From contig JALSQX010000087.1 in NCBI GenBank assembly GCA_026985075.1, positions 1 to 64,000 on the forward strand: DNA of 64,000 nt. Direction: 5' to 3'. Below, piece by piece: positions 1 to 8,929 of this stretch. The position numbers were made by a program, and so were the translations under genes. Numbering within the stretch: the stretch's first letter is position 1; every line of letters starts with the position of its first letter. Below the pieces are notes generated by a model. The model ran no database searches. It had not been told where the DNA came from and saw nothing but the letters and a program-made list of their open reading frames with translations. The stretch comes from Blastocatellia bacterium (GTDB taxonomy: Bacteria > Acidobacteriota > Blastocatellia > HR10 > J050).

Positions 1-2
1 AC

Positions 3-1082
3 TTCGCTGCCGGTCCGGCGACATTGCCCGTACCGGTCCTTGAGGAAGCCCAACGTCACTTGCTGGCCCTGCCCGGCGTGGGGATGTCCATCTTGGAAAT
101 CAGCCATCGTTCCAGGTGGTTCGCCGACATCCGCGACGCTGCCGAAGCCAATCTGCGCCAGCTTCTCCACATCCCTGATCATTATCACGTCCTCTTTTTG
201 CAGGGTGGGGCGAGCCTGCAGTTCTCGATGGTGCCGATGAATTTCCTCCGCGGCTCGGGCAAGTCGGCCGATTACATCCTCACCGGTTCCTGGAGCAACA
301 AAGCGATCAAAGAAGCTCAGCGGGAGGGCGCCGTGCGCATCGTGTGGGATGGCAAGGACGAGAATTACACGCGCGTGCCACTGTCCAGCGAATTGAATCT
401 GAATGCTGACGCGGCTTACGTTCACTTCACCTCCAATGAGACGATTCAAGGCGTGGCGTTTCAGAGCGAGCCCGACACCGGTCAGGTGCCTCTCATCTGC
501 GATGCCTCATCGGATTTTCTCTCCCGTCCCATTCCCGTGGAGCGCTACGCTCTCATTTACGCTGGTGCCCAGAAGAACGCCGGTCCGGCGGGTGTCACCA
601 TCGTCATCATACGAGATGATCTTCTGGAGCGCGTTCCGGAGAATATGCCTTCGATGCTCGATTATCGCCAACACGCGGCGAGCAAGTCGGCCTATAATAC
701 GCCACCGGTGTTCGCCATCTACATCGTCATGCTGGTGACGCAATGGTTGCTGGAGGAGATCGGCGGGTTGGAGAAGATGGCCGCCATCAATCGGCAGAAG
801 GCCGAGTTGCTGTATGACGTGATCGACCAGAGCAATGGGTTCTATCGCGGACATGCGCGCCCGGACAGTCGATCGGTAATGAACATCACCTGGCGCATGC
901 CCAGCGAGACGCTGGAACGAGAATTCCTGAAACAAGCCGAGCAGCGCGGCCTCTATGAGTTGAAAGGCCATCGCTCGGTGGGCGGCCTTCGCGCGTCTCT
1001 CTATAATGCCATGCCGCTGGAAGGCGTGCGGGCCCTCTGCGAGTTCATGATCGAGTTCAAGGAGCAGTGGGGAGGGAGATAA
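3..1082 (+). CDS. serC: Phosphoserine aminotransferase, 5' end cut by window edge
   Basis: PLP-dependent transaminase converting 3-phosphohydroxypyruvate and glutamate to phosphoserine in serine synthesis (also used in pyridoxal phosphate synthesis). The ORF track starts at a TTG (24), but the frame is open to base 3 and reads FAAGPATLPVPVLEEA, the family N-terminus, so only a handful of residues are missing. The PLP-lysine motif GAQKNAGPAG and the C-terminal GHRSVGGLRASLYNAMP are present. It is the only gene of the serine pathway here, and the next gene is convergent. Confidence 0.93.
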   Translation, partial: FAAGPATLPVPVLEEAQRHLLALPGVGMSILEISHRSRWFADIRDAAEANLRQLLHIPDHYHVLFLQGGASLQFSMVPMNFLRGSGKSADYILTGSWSNKAIKEAQREGAVRIVWDGKDENYTRVPLSSELNLNADAAYVHFTSNETIQGVAFQSEPDTGQVPLICDASSDFLSRPIPVERYALIYAGAQKNAGPAGVTIVIIRDDLLERVPENMPSMLDYRQHAASKSAYNTPPVFAIYIVMLVTQWLLEEIGGLEKMAAINRQKAELLYDVIDQSNGFYRGHARPDSRSVMNITWRMPSETLEREFLKQAEQRGLYELKGHRSVGGLRASLYNAMPLEGVRALCEFMIEFKEQWGGR

Positions 1083-1149
1083 TTTCCCTTCCGGACAACC
1101 GTCATGGGCGACGCCTGGCGCCCTCATGACTGGGCGGGAGCGCCGTCGG

Positions 1150-2049
1150 TCAGCCGAAGATGGCTTCGGCTTCCCGATGAGCGATGGCGTGCAGGTCGGC
1201 CGTCGCTTCCGGCGTTTGGGCATAGCCGCCGGAGAGGACGAGTACCAGCGGAACGCCACGACGATGAGCCGATTCCAGCACGTACCGATCGCGTTGATGA
1301 ATCCCCTGGCGCGTCAATGTCAACCGACCATATCGATCGCCGGCGACGGGATCGACGCCAGCCAGGTAGAAGGCCACGTCGGGGCGAGCTGCTTCGAACA
1401 CCTCGGGGAGGTGTTCCCGGAGCGCGGCGAGATAGAGCGCATCATCGGTGCCGTCGGGCAGATTGACGTCACGAGACGAGCGTCGTTTTTGAAACGGATA
1501 GTTGTTCTCGCCGTGCATGGAGAAGGTATACACCGTGCAATCGCCTTCGAAGATGGCCGCCGTTCCATTCCCTTGGTGGACGTCGAGATCGATGACCAGA
1601 GCGCGCTGAATCTGGCCATCGCGTTGCAGCGTGCGAATGGCGACGGCGACGTCGTTCAATACGCAGAATCCCTCGCCATGGTCGGCGAACGCGTGGTGGG
1701 TGCCACCGGCGAGGTTAGCCGCGATGCCATCCTCTAACGCCATCCGAGCAGCCTGGATCGTGCCCTGTACGGCGAGCCGCGAGCGGCGCACGAGTCGCCG
1801 GGACCAGGGCAATCCCAAGCGCCGGAGCGAAACCCGATCCAGCGTTCCCGTGGCCAGTCGATGGAGATACGTCGAGGTGTGCACCAGGCCGAGCGTCGCC
1901 CAATCCACTTCGTCCGGTTCGATGATATCCGATGGGCGAAGGAGTCCTTCGGCGCGGAGGATTCGATAGAGAGCGGAGAATTTGCCCATGGGGAACGGAT
2001 GCCCTTCGGGCAAGGGAACGACGTACTCCGGCGAGTAACTGACGCGCAT
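1150..2049 (-). CDS. Histone deacetylase family protein (acetoin utilization type)
   Basis: Zinc-dependent deacetylase fold (HDAC/AcuC/acetylpolyamine amidohydrolase superfamily), about 299 residues, the usual bacterial length. The tandem histidines (GGTHHAF), the Asp/His zinc ligands in IDLDVHQGNGT, the third ligand in AGVDPVAGD and the C-terminal LSGGYA are all visible, so it should be active. The substrate (acetyl-lysine protein, acetylpolyamine or other small molecule) cannot be told from sequence. The ATG at 2049 is preceded by a GAGG about nine bases upstream. It is convergent with serC and codirectional with the egtD operon, 139 bp downstream of it. Confidence 0.88.
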   Translation of the reverse strand: MRVSYSPEYVVPLPEGHPFPMGKFSALYRILRAEGLLRPSDIIEPDEVDWATLGLVHTSTYLHRLATGTLDRVSLRRLGLPWSRRLVRRSRLAVQGTIQAARMALEDGIAANLAGGTHHAFADHGEGFCVLNDVAVAIRTLQRDGQIQRALVIDLDVHQGNGTAAIFEGDCTVYTFSMHGENNYPFQKRRSSRDVNLPDGTDDALYLAALREHLPEVFEAARPDVAFYLAGVDPVAGDRYGRLTLTRQGIHQRDRYVLESAHRRGVPLVLVLSGGYAQTPEATADLHAIAHREAEAIFG

Positions 2050-2188
2050 CTTCAGAACCTCACATTCCGACGTCCAGGAGCGGGTTCGCCGCTCGCCGCT
2101 TCAGCGGCACATCATGATTTGAGCAATTGGCGTTGCAGATCACCACTCCATCATCTCCTCGGCCTTGATCGCCTTCTCTCTCGGGCTA

Positions 2189-3184
2189 TCAGGATGGCGC
2201 CATGAGATTCACGCTGAATCGATGACCGGCATCGAACCACTGTTGCTCGATGCGCAGCCCGGCCGCTTCGGCCAAGGCGTCGATCTCGGCGAGCGAATAT
2301 TTGTACGAATTCTCCGTATGGATCGCCTCCTCCGGCGCGAAGGCGATCGTCATATCCAGGCGGTCGATGACCACGCGTTGCGCGCGCGCGCTCACCAGGT
2401 ACATCTCAATGCGTCCCACCTCCTCATTGTAGAGAGCGTGGTGACGAAAGGCCTCCAAGTCGAAGTGACCACCCAGTTGGCGGTTGATGCGAGCCAGGAG
2501 GTTGAGATTGAATCGTGCCGTCACGCCGCTCGCGTCGTCGTAGGCCCTTTCCAGAATGGTGCGATCTTTGCGCAGGTCGATGCCGATGAGCAATCGATCA
2601 TCGGCGGTCATCGTCGCGCGCACGCGTCGAAGAAATTCGGCCGCTTCTCCGCGCTCGAAGTTTCCCACGCTGGAGCCCAACCACAGGATCAGCTTCGCGC
2701 CGCCGATGCTCGTCTGAAGTCGCTCCAGCCCATCGTGATATTCGCCGGCGATGGCCGTGATGCTCAACGTCGGATAGTGTTCGAGCAGCGCGCGCGCACT
2801 CTCCTCCAACGCCGCGCGGGAGATGTCCACGGGGACGTATTGGAGATGCTCCTGTCGGCGGAGAAGGGCATCGATCAGCACCCGCGTCTTCGTGGCGCTG
2901 CCGCTGCCCAGCTCGACGAGCGTGACGTCGTGGGACCATCGGGCGATGATCTCCTCGGCCTGCTCGGAGAGAATCTCGCGTTCGGCGCGGGTGAGGTAAT
3001 ATTCGGGAAGCTGGCAAATCTCCTCGAAGAGTCGCGATCCTTCCCGATCATAAAAATATCGACAGGGGAGAAACTTAGGAGACGCCGTCAATCCCGTCTT
3101 CACATCGCGAGCGAATTGGGCGAGATCGTCGCTCGGCGCGGTGACAATGAGGTGGAATCGTTCCGGCGATGGTGATCGTCTCAT
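2189..3184 (-). CDS. egtD: L-histidine N-alpha-trimethyltransferase (EgtD)
   Basis: SAM-dependent enzyme that trimethylates histidine to hercynine, the precursor of ergothioneine and selenoneine. The 331-residue protein shows the EgtD hallmarks LPEYYLTRAEREIL, the SAM-binding LVELGSGSATKTRVLIDAL, YVPVDIS, WLGSSVGNFERGEA and IGIDLRKD. Its ATG overlaps the senB stop in an ATGA (3181-3184), so it is translationally coupled as the third gene of senA-senB-egtD. Its presence means the cluster can make its own hercynine. Confidence 0.95.
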   Translation of the reverse strand: MRRSPSPERFHLIVTAPSDDLAQFARDVKTGLTASPKFLPCRYFYDREGSRLFEEICQLPEYYLTRAEREILSEQAEEIIARWSHDVTLVELGSGSATKTRVLIDALLRRQEHLQYVPVDISRAALEESARALLEHYPTLSITAIAGEYHDGLERLQTSIGGAKLILWLGSSVGNFERGEAAEFLRRVRATMTADDRLLIGIDLRKDRTILERAYDDASGVTARFNLNLLARINRQLGGHFDLEAFRHHALYNEEVGRIEMYLVSARAQRVVIDRLDMTIAFAPEEAIHTENSYKYSLAEIDALAEAAGLRIEQQWFDAGHRFSVNLMAPS

Positions 3185-4152
3185 GAGAGCGCTCCTCTAT
3201 CGGGGAAGAGTTCGTCGAGGAGAGCTTTCCAGCTCTGGCGCTCGCGAGCGGGCTCAACCAGTGGCTTCAATCGTTCTCCCCACTCCTTGAGCGTTCGATA
3301 GAAAACCGGATCCGTCTCCGCGCGATGAAGCAACGCGGCCAGCGCTTCGGTGTCGCCGACGGGAAAGGTGCCAGGATATTCGGGACCCAGTAGACCGATG
3401 GAGCCGGGAATGCGCGATGCCAGAATGGGAACGGAGGCGGCAATAGCCTCCGAGATGACATTGGCACCGCCTTCCATCTTCGAGCTGAGCACGAGCAGGT
3501 GACTGCCCGCCAGAGTCCGCAGAGCCTGCCATCGAGGCCGATCGCCCAACCAGCGATAGCGCGGATTGACGGTCATCTCTCTCCGGGCGCGCTGTTCCAT
3601 TCGTTGACTGAGGGCCGCTCCCAAATGCACGATTCGAATGCGCGAAGAGGGAGGGAGTCGGCGCGCGGCCATGGCCGCCCGAAATGGATCTTTCACCGGA
3701 CGAAGATGAGCCAGCACGCACACGCGAAACTCATCATTTCTCGGCAGGTAACGACCGTCGGGAGCCACTGCCGATTGATAGATCACGCGCGCCTTCTCGC
3801 GGAGAGATCGAGGCAAGACCTCCAGGGCCATCGGCTGCAGGACGATCAAGCGGGTTGCCCATTGGAGCGACTGATGGGCTCGTGGAGAGGCGTGAATATC
3901 ATTATACAGGTCGGTCCCCGTCAGGGCGACGATCATCGGCGCTTGGGGGAAAGCACGATGAAAGCGTTGAATGGAGGCGAAACTGCGACGCGCATGCAGC
4001 GCCACGAGGAGGTGACAGGATTCTCCTCGATAGACCTGATCGATGATCACGCGATGGCCGAGACTTCGGAGGATGCGCGCCCATCGCTCTGCCGTCACTC
4101 GATTTCCTTTTCGCGAACCCGGGGGTGCGGGAGTAATGAGACAGATCTTCAT
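3181..4152 (-). CDS. senB: Glycosyltransferase-like selenosugar synthase (SenB family)
   Basis: 323-residue GT-B-type protein. It begins MKICLITPAPPGSRKGNR and carries LTGTDLYNDI, LAHLRPVKDP and a C-terminal donor-site block SHLLVLSSKMEGGANVISEA, matching the TIGR04348-type family now named SenB. SenB is known to make a selenosugar from selenophosphate and a UDP-sugar for selenoneine synthesis. The ORF track extends to 4389, but that part lies inside senA; the ATG at 4152 forms an ATGA overlap with the senA stop and is the clear start. Flanked by an EgtB-like gene and egtD, so the context agrees. An ordinary glycosyltransferase is the alternative. Confidence 0.82.
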   Translation of the reverse strand: MKICLITPAPPGSRKGNRVTAERWARILRSLGHRVIIDQVYRGESCHLLVALHARRSFASIQRFHRAFPQAPMIVALTGTDLYNDIHASPRAHQSLQWATRLIVLQPMALEVLPRSLREKARVIYQSAVAPDGRYLPRNDEFRVCVLAHLRPVKDPFRAAMAARRLPPSSRIRIVHLGAALSQRMEQRARREMTVNPRYRWLGDRPRWQALRTLAGSHLLVLSSKMEGGANVISEAIAASVPILASRIPGSIGLLGPEYPGTFPVGDTEALAALLHRAETDPVFYRTLKEWGERLKPLVEPARERQSWKALLDELFPDRGALS

Positions 4153-5477
4153 CGATTCAGTGCACAGGTGCGGAATCCGGCCCACACGTCGCGCCGATCC
4201 GGGGTATAGAAGTTGCGCCAGGTATTGCGGAGCAATCGACTGCGCGTCACCCAGCAACCGCCGCGCAGCACTTTGCGCGGACCAAACCAGGGTTCGGAAT
4301 ATTCCTTGTACGGATCGATCTCGAATCCCGGGTAAGGAAGGAACGGTGAACTCGTCCATTCCCACACATTGCCGATCATCTGTCGACAACCGAACGCGCT
4401 ATCGCCGGCGGCCAGGGCGTCCACGGCCAGACATCCCATGGCGCGCCAGTCCAGATTGGCTCGTTCCGGCGTCGGCCGGTGATCGCCCCAGGGGAAGCGG
4501 CGTTTGCGCTCGGAGAGAGCCCCACCGGAGGGATCGGGTTCGGCGGCGGCGGCGGCCTCCCATTCGGCCTCGGTGGGAAGCCGACGTCCAGCCCACCGAC
4601 AATAGGCTTCGGCCTCATACCAATTGACGTGAATCACGGGGAGATGAGGTTCCAAGCGCACCCACTCATCGAAATGTCGGCGCAGCCAACGACCATTGGC
4701 TTCCCGCCGCCAGTATACCGGATGGTCGGCGTTCACCGACTCGCGCCACTGCCACCCTTCCGGACTCCAGAATTCGCGCCGGCGATAGCCACCATCATCG
4801 ACGAAGGCGGCGAACTCCCTTTGAGTGACCGCCGCCCGCGCAATGGCGAAGGGACGGAGGTGAACTGGATGCGCCCATTTCTCATTATCGAAGACGAAAG
4901 GCTCGTCCGACGTCGCACCCAGCATGAACGTTCCGCCGGGAATCTCCACATCGCCGGGAAGTGGACCACCATCCCGCTCCGCAGGCGGCGTGGAGAGATG
5001 AGAGAGCCGGGGCGCCGGATAAGCCAGCGTCTGTCGCGTATAGGTCAGGGCTTCCGTGTGCATATCTTCGTGGAACACGGATAACAGGACGAAGTAGACA
5101 TCCCGCTCGCTCAACGTGGGACGGTTCAACCGCTCCAGAACGCGATCGCGCACCTCTCGCATATAAGAGAGCGTCTCCTCGCGCGAGGGGAGAGGCAAAT
5201 CCCAGCGCACGTCATGAGGGATGGCGATGGAATCCCAGAGCGCGTCGGCATCCGGACGGAGTGGTTCCTGATTTCCGGCATGACGTAATACCCATTTCTC
5301 CTGAAACCAGGCCACATGACCGATCTCCCAGAGCAGCGGATTGATGATGTCCAGGCGCGGCCCCATCAGTTGGTCGTCGGTCAAATCAGCGACCAATTCG
5401 AACGTCCGCTCCCGGGCATCGCGCACCCACTCGGCGAGTTGATCGGCGGAGAACTTCGCCTGTTGTGCCCGATTCAT
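4149..5477 (-). CDS. senA: Selenoneine synthase SenA / EgtB-like sulfoxide synthase family
   Basis: 442-residue nonheme iron enzyme with an N-terminal DinB-like helical domain and a C-terminal formylglycine-generating-enzyme domain. Iron ligands are visible as His in EIGHVAWFQEKW and the pair in FHEDMHTE. The C-terminal part contains PGDVEIPGGTFMLGA, IHVNWYEAEAYCRWAG, IGNVWEWTSSPFLPYPGF and LRGGCWVTRSRLLRNTWRNF. EgtB proteins couple hercynine to a thiol and SenA couples it to a selenosugar. The adjacent senB, overlapping by ATGA, favours SenA, but sequence alone does not settle selenium versus sulfur. First gene of the operon. Confidence 0.8.
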   Translation of the reverse strand: MNRAQQAKFSADQLAEWVRDARERTFELVADLTDDQLMGPRLDIINPLLWEIGHVAWFQEKWVLRHAGNQEPLRPDADALWDSIAIPHDVRWDLPLPSREETLSYMREVRDRVLERLNRPTLSERDVYFVLLSVFHEDMHTEALTYTRQTLAYPAPRLSHLSTPPAERDGGPLPGDVEIPGGTFMLGATSDEPFVFDNEKWAHPVHLRPFAIARAAVTQREFAAFVDDGGYRRREFWSPEGWQWRESVNADHPVYWRREANGRWLRRHFDEWVRLEPHLPVIHVNWYEAEAYCRWAGRRLPTEAEWEAAAAAEPDPSGGALSERKRRFPWGDHRPTPERANLDWRAMGCLAVDALAAGDSAFGCRQMIGNVWEWTSSPFLPYPGFEIDPYKEYSEPWFGPRKVLRGGCWVTRSRLLRNTWRNFYTPDRRDVWAGFRTCALNR

Positions 5478-5623
5478 TCCTTGTTCGCTCCTCGGTGTTC
5501 ACCAGGATCTGGCGTCCATGGCCGGTCACCAACCACCTCGCGGCCAGAGGCGCAGCCCATGAAGCTAAAAAAATGCCCGAGATGCGGAGACAAATCAAGT
5601 CTCCGAGCGCCGGAAAGCCGACC

Positions 5624-5652
5624 TTGTCTCCTCACGTGCCGCGCGCTATAGT
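5624..5652 (+). promoter_or_regulatory. Candidate sigma70 promoter in the divergent region
   Basis: TTGTCT and TATAGT are separated by 17 bp in the 448-bp intergenic region 5478-5925 between senA (minus) and the MobA-like gene (plus). It would fire rightward, but 270 bp of leader with a strong hairpin lies before the next start codon, so the target is uncertain. Confidence 0.35.
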
Positions 5653-5684
5653 CAATGTGTGCATGTGGTGACGATGATGGCATC

Positions 5685-5746
5685 GGCCTCTGTCCGTCGA
5701 GATGACCATCCCGGGCGCGCTGGCGAGATCTCGACGGGGAGAGGCC
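5685..5746. repeat. 19-bp imperfect inverted repeat in the senA/mobA-like intergenic region
   Basis: Left arm 5685-5703 and right arm 5728-5746 are reverse complements except at two adjacent positions, with a 24-nt loop. RNA from either strand would fold into a long stem. It lacks a U-tract, so it is not a textbook terminator. The rest of 5478-5925 holds no supportable gene; the small ORFs on both strands show no family features. Confidence 0.7.
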
Positions 5747-5886
5747 TGACCGGTTGGATCGAGTCGATGGAAAAATTTCCAGAATCATCCATGAGAGGCG
5801 CCGAGGCCGTCATGACCCGTGCCGGAGGAGTTGTCCATGGCCTGGCGAGCCACACGGCGAGAATGAAAGAGACTCGTATGGGGGGT

Positions 5887-5909
5887 AGCACAAACTGGCG
5901 GCTTGCGCC
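5887..5909 (+). repeat. Eroded copy of the hairpin + Shine-Dalgarno leader repeat
   Basis: AGCACAAAC..GGCTTGCGCC resembles the perfect palindromes at 34463 and 46058, with several mismatches in the stem. As at those loci, it sits just upstream of a purine-rich ribosome site (AGGAGAGGGAG) and a start codon. Confidence 0.45.
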
Positions 5910-5925
5910 ACGTTAGGAGAGGGAG

Positions 5926-6462
5926 ATGACCAATGTTGATGGCCTCGTTTTCGTCATGACGGAGTCCAAGCGATCGGGGCAGCCGAAGTGCCTGGCCGAG
6001 TGGCGCGGCCGGCCGTTGATCGCTCACGTCGTGGAGACAGCATTGGCGTCCCGATTGAGGCAGGTCATCGTCGTGATCGGTCCTCAAGCGGATCGCGTTC
6101 GCGCCGCTTTGAAACCCATCCGGGCGCGCTCGAAAGTGAAGCTGGTGTATAACTCGGAGTACGACGAGGGACGAGCCAGCTTCATTCGTCGCGGCGTGAG
6201 CGCGTTGCCCGAAGATGCGGGCGCCGCCATGTTTCTGGCCGGCGATCAGCCGCTGGTCAATGCCCGCTTGATCGACGCGTTGATCGATGCGTTCGAGCGA
6301 CATCGCGCCCTCATCTGCTATCCCGTGTTTGGCGTCATCCGGGGGAATCCCTCCATTTTCGCCGCCTCTTTATTCCCCGAATTGAGGAAGCTCAGTGGCG
6401 ATGCCGGCAGCGCGGCGCTCATCGAGAAGTATAAATCGCGCGTGCACGAGCATCGGTTGTAG
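5926..6462 (+). CDS. MobA/MocA-like nucleotidyltransferase family protein
   Basis: 178-residue Rossmann-like NTP-transferase domain resembling molybdenum-cofactor cytidylyl/guanylyltransferases: KCLAEWRGRPLIAHVVETAL, QVIVVIGPQADRV, AMFLAGDQPLVNARLID and GNPSIFAASLFPEL are all in family order. The usual N-terminal nucleotide-binding LAAGxSxRMG is replaced by VFVMTESKRSGQPK, so the glycine-rich loop is degenerate while the following lysine is kept. Activity on NTPs is therefore uncertain. The ATG follows GGAGAGGGAG. No molybdenum-cofactor gene lies nearby. Confidence 0.7.
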   Translation: MTNVDGLVFVMTESKRSGQPKCLAEWRGRPLIAHVVETALASRLRQVIVVIGPQADRVRAALKPIRARSKVKLVYNSEYDEGRASFIRRGVSALPEDAGAAMFLAGDQPLVNARLIDALIDAFERHRALICYPVFGVIRGNPSIFAASLFPELRKLSGDAGSAALIEKYKSRVHEHRL

Positions 6463-6589
6463 CATCCGTCCTTCGTCCCGGTTTTCGAAGGCCACCACTC
6501 GAACGCAGCCTGTGGAATCGGTGCTCTGACTATTGCCACCGAGCGATCGAATGTGTCAGACTCCACCGGCTGTGTGGAGGAATGCCATC

Positions 6590-8929
6590 ATGAGACGGAT
6601 GTCCCTTGTGCTCATCATTGTATCCTTCGGTCTCACTCCCGGCTTTGTGCGGCGCGTGGTCCTGCCGCCGGGCGAGGCCAGGGCGGCCGGCATCCCGGCT
6701 CCCGCGGACGTGCTCGGCTTCCGACCGGGAGAAGACCGCCACCTGGCCCGATGGGAGCAGATTGTCGATTATTTCCGCCGATTGGATGCGGCCAGCGACC
6801 GCCTCATCGTCGACGAGCTCGGGCGCACGACGCTCGATCGACCATTCATCGCCGCCACCATCTCGGCGCCGGAGAATCTTCGACGACTGGATCACTTCCG
6901 GCGCATTCAGCAACGACTGGCCGATCCGCGAACCATCTCCGACCAGACCGAAGCGGAGAGGCTCATCGCCGAGGGCCGGGCGATCGTTCTCATCACGTTC
7001 GGCATTCATTCCACCGAAGTGGGAGGACCGTTGACGGCGATGAATCTGGCCTATCGCCTGACCAGCGATGATGGACCCGAGGTGAATGAGATCTTGCGCC
7101 AGTGTATCATCCTCCTCGTACCGGCGCTGAATCCCGATGGGGTCGATATCGTCAAGCGATGGTACGATCGCACGTTGGGCACGCCCTATGAGGGTACGGC
7201 GCCGCCCGAACTCTATCATCATTACGTCGGCCACGATAACAACCGCGACTGGTACGCCTTCACTCAGGTGGAGACGCAGTTGACGGTGGACAAGCTTCAT
7301 AATGTCTGGCATCCGCACATCGTTCACGATGTTCATCAGCAAGGCCCATATGGATCGCGCTTCTTCGTCCCTCCGTTCATCGATCCCATCGAGCCCAATG
7401 TAGATCCGCTCATCGTGCAAGGCGTCAATTTCATGGGCACGGCCATCGCCTGGGAGCTGACCGGACGGGGCTTCCCCGGTGTGGTCATCAATGCCATTTA
7501 CGATGCCTGGACGCCGGCGCGCGCTTATCAACACTACCATGGCGGCATTCGCATTCTCTCGGAGACGGCCAGCGCTCGACTGGCATCGCCTCTCACCGTG
7601 CGCCGCGATGAGCTCCGGCCGGGCCGGAATTTCGATCCGCGACGGGCTTCGTGGAATTTCCCCATGCCCTGGAAGGGCGGCGAGTGGCATCTGAGCGACA
7701 TCGTGCGCTATATGGAAGCGGGGGCGATGGCCCTGTTGCGTAATGCGGCGCGTTATCGGGAGCGATGGATCCGCCATTTTTATCTCATCGGACGGCGGGC
7801 CATCGAGCCGCGCCCGGGCAAGCCGTTCGCTTTCCTCATCCTGAATGATGAAGAGACGAATCCCGTCGGGCGGGCGCGATTGGTCGAAATCCTGTTGCGC
7901 GGCGGCGTAGAGATTCATCGAGCCGAACGGGCGTTCACTATCGAAGGAACATCGTATCCTCCGGGAACGCTCGTCGTCTTCCTCTCTCAGCCCTACAGCG
8001 CTTTCGCCAAAACGTTACTCGAGCGCCAGCGCTATCCCGATCTGCGCCAGTATCCCGGTGGGCCGCCCAAGCCACCGTACGATGTGACGGCTCATACGCT
8101 GCCGCTGCTCATGGGCGTTCCGGTGGTCACCATCGAAAAGCCTTTCCGGGGAGAATTCGTTCGACAGAGGAGCGCTCCACCCGTTGAGCGTCGCCGATTA
8201 CGTCCCGCCAGGCTGGCCCGCATCGGCCTGTATCAGAGCTATCGACCGTCGATGGACGAAGGGTGGACGCGCTGGATCTTCGATCAGTACGACATTTCGT
8301 ACACCATCCTGCACGATGAAGATATTCGGCGGGGCGACCTGAGATCCCGCGCCGATGTCATCATCCTTCCCGATCAATCGCCGCGCGCTATCCTCCACGG
8401 ACTTCCCCAGGATCGTTATCCGCCCGAGTATACCGGTGGGCTCTCCTCGGCGGGCATCGAGGCGCTGCGCACCTTCGTCACCACCGGTGGTCGACTGGTG
8501 GCCCTGAATCGCGCTTCGTCACTGGTCGTTCAACAATTCGCGCTGCCCATCGAGGATGTGCTGCAGGGGGTGAAGAGCGATCGGTTCTATTGTCCGGGAT
8601 CGATTCTGCGCCTTCGCGTGGAGACTGGGCATCCATTGGCCAGAGGAATGCCGGCGTCATCAGTGGCCTGGTTCGAGCGCGGGAGCGCCTTCCGCGTTCG
8701 ACCGGGCGGGGAGTCGCGCGTTCGCGTCGTCGCTCGATACGGGGATGGGAATCCGCTCCTCTCGGGATGGATTCTGGGCCCGGAACACATCGCCGGCCGC
8801 GCGGCGCTGGTAGAGGTGACGGTGGGCCGCGGCCGCGTGATCCTGTTCGGATTTCGCCCTCAATATCGCGGACAGAGCGTGGCCACGTTCCCGCTGTTGT
8901 TCAACGCATTGGCTTATGACTGGGAATGA
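6590..8929 (+). CDS. Secreted M14-family zinc carboxypeptidase
   Basis: About 779 residues starting at MRRMSLVLIIVSFGLTPG, a signal peptide; the ORF track start at 6533 is rejected because GGAGG lies nine bases before 6590. The peptidase domain has FGIHSTEVGG (HxxE zinc ligands), VPALNPDGVDIV, HDNNRDWYAFTQVET and the later His in HDVHQQGPYGS. The C-terminal half (about residues 430-779) resembles the non-catalytic domains of large M14 proteins. Probably a periplasmic or exported peptidase feeding peptide catabolism. The stop overlaps the next gene by 14 bp. Confidence 0.87.
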   Translation: MRRMSLVLIIVSFGLTPGFVRRVVLPPGEARAAGIPAPADVLGFRPGEDRHLARWEQIVDYFRRLDAASDRLIVDELGRTTLDRPFIAATISAPENLRRLDHFRRIQQRLADPRTISDQTEAERLIAEGRAIVLITFGIHSTEVGGPLTAMNLAYRLTSDDGPEVNEILRQCIILLVPALNPDGVDIVKRWYDRTLGTPYEGTAPPELYHHYVGHDNNRDWYAFTQVETQLTVDKLHNVWHPHIVHDVHQQGPYGSRFFVPPFIDPIEPNVDPLIVQGVNFMGTAIAWELTGRGFPGVVINAIYDAWTPARAYQHYHGGIRILSETASARLASPLTVRRDELRPGRNFDPRRASWNFPMPWKGGEWHLSDIVRYMEAGAMALLRNAARYRERWIRHFYLIGRRAIEPRPGKPFAFLILNDEETNPVGRARLVEILLRGGVEIHRAERAFTIEGTSYPPGTLVVFLSQPYSAFAKTLLERQRYPDLRQYPGGPPKPPYDVTAHTLPLLMGVPVVTIEKPFRGEFVRQRSAPPVERRRLRPARLARIGLYQSYRPSMDEGWTRWIFDQYDISYTILHDEDIRRGDLRSRADVIILPDQSPRAILHGLPQDRYPPEYTGGLSSAGIEALRTFVTTGGRLVALNRASSLVVQQFALPIEDVLQGVKSDRFYCPGSILRLRVETGHPLARGMPASSVAWFERGSAFRVRPGGESRVRVVARYGDGNPLLSGWILGPEHIAGRAALVEVTVGRGRVILFGFRPQYRGQSVATFPLLFNALAYDWE

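Noticed and set aside
2165-3175. 336-aa plus-strand ORF opposite egtD
   Set aside because: Antisense shadow; EgtD motifs on the minus strand are decisive.
5652-5916. Small ORFs in both directions in the senA/mobA-like gap
   Set aside because: No ribosome site, no recognisable domain; they span the inverted repeat.
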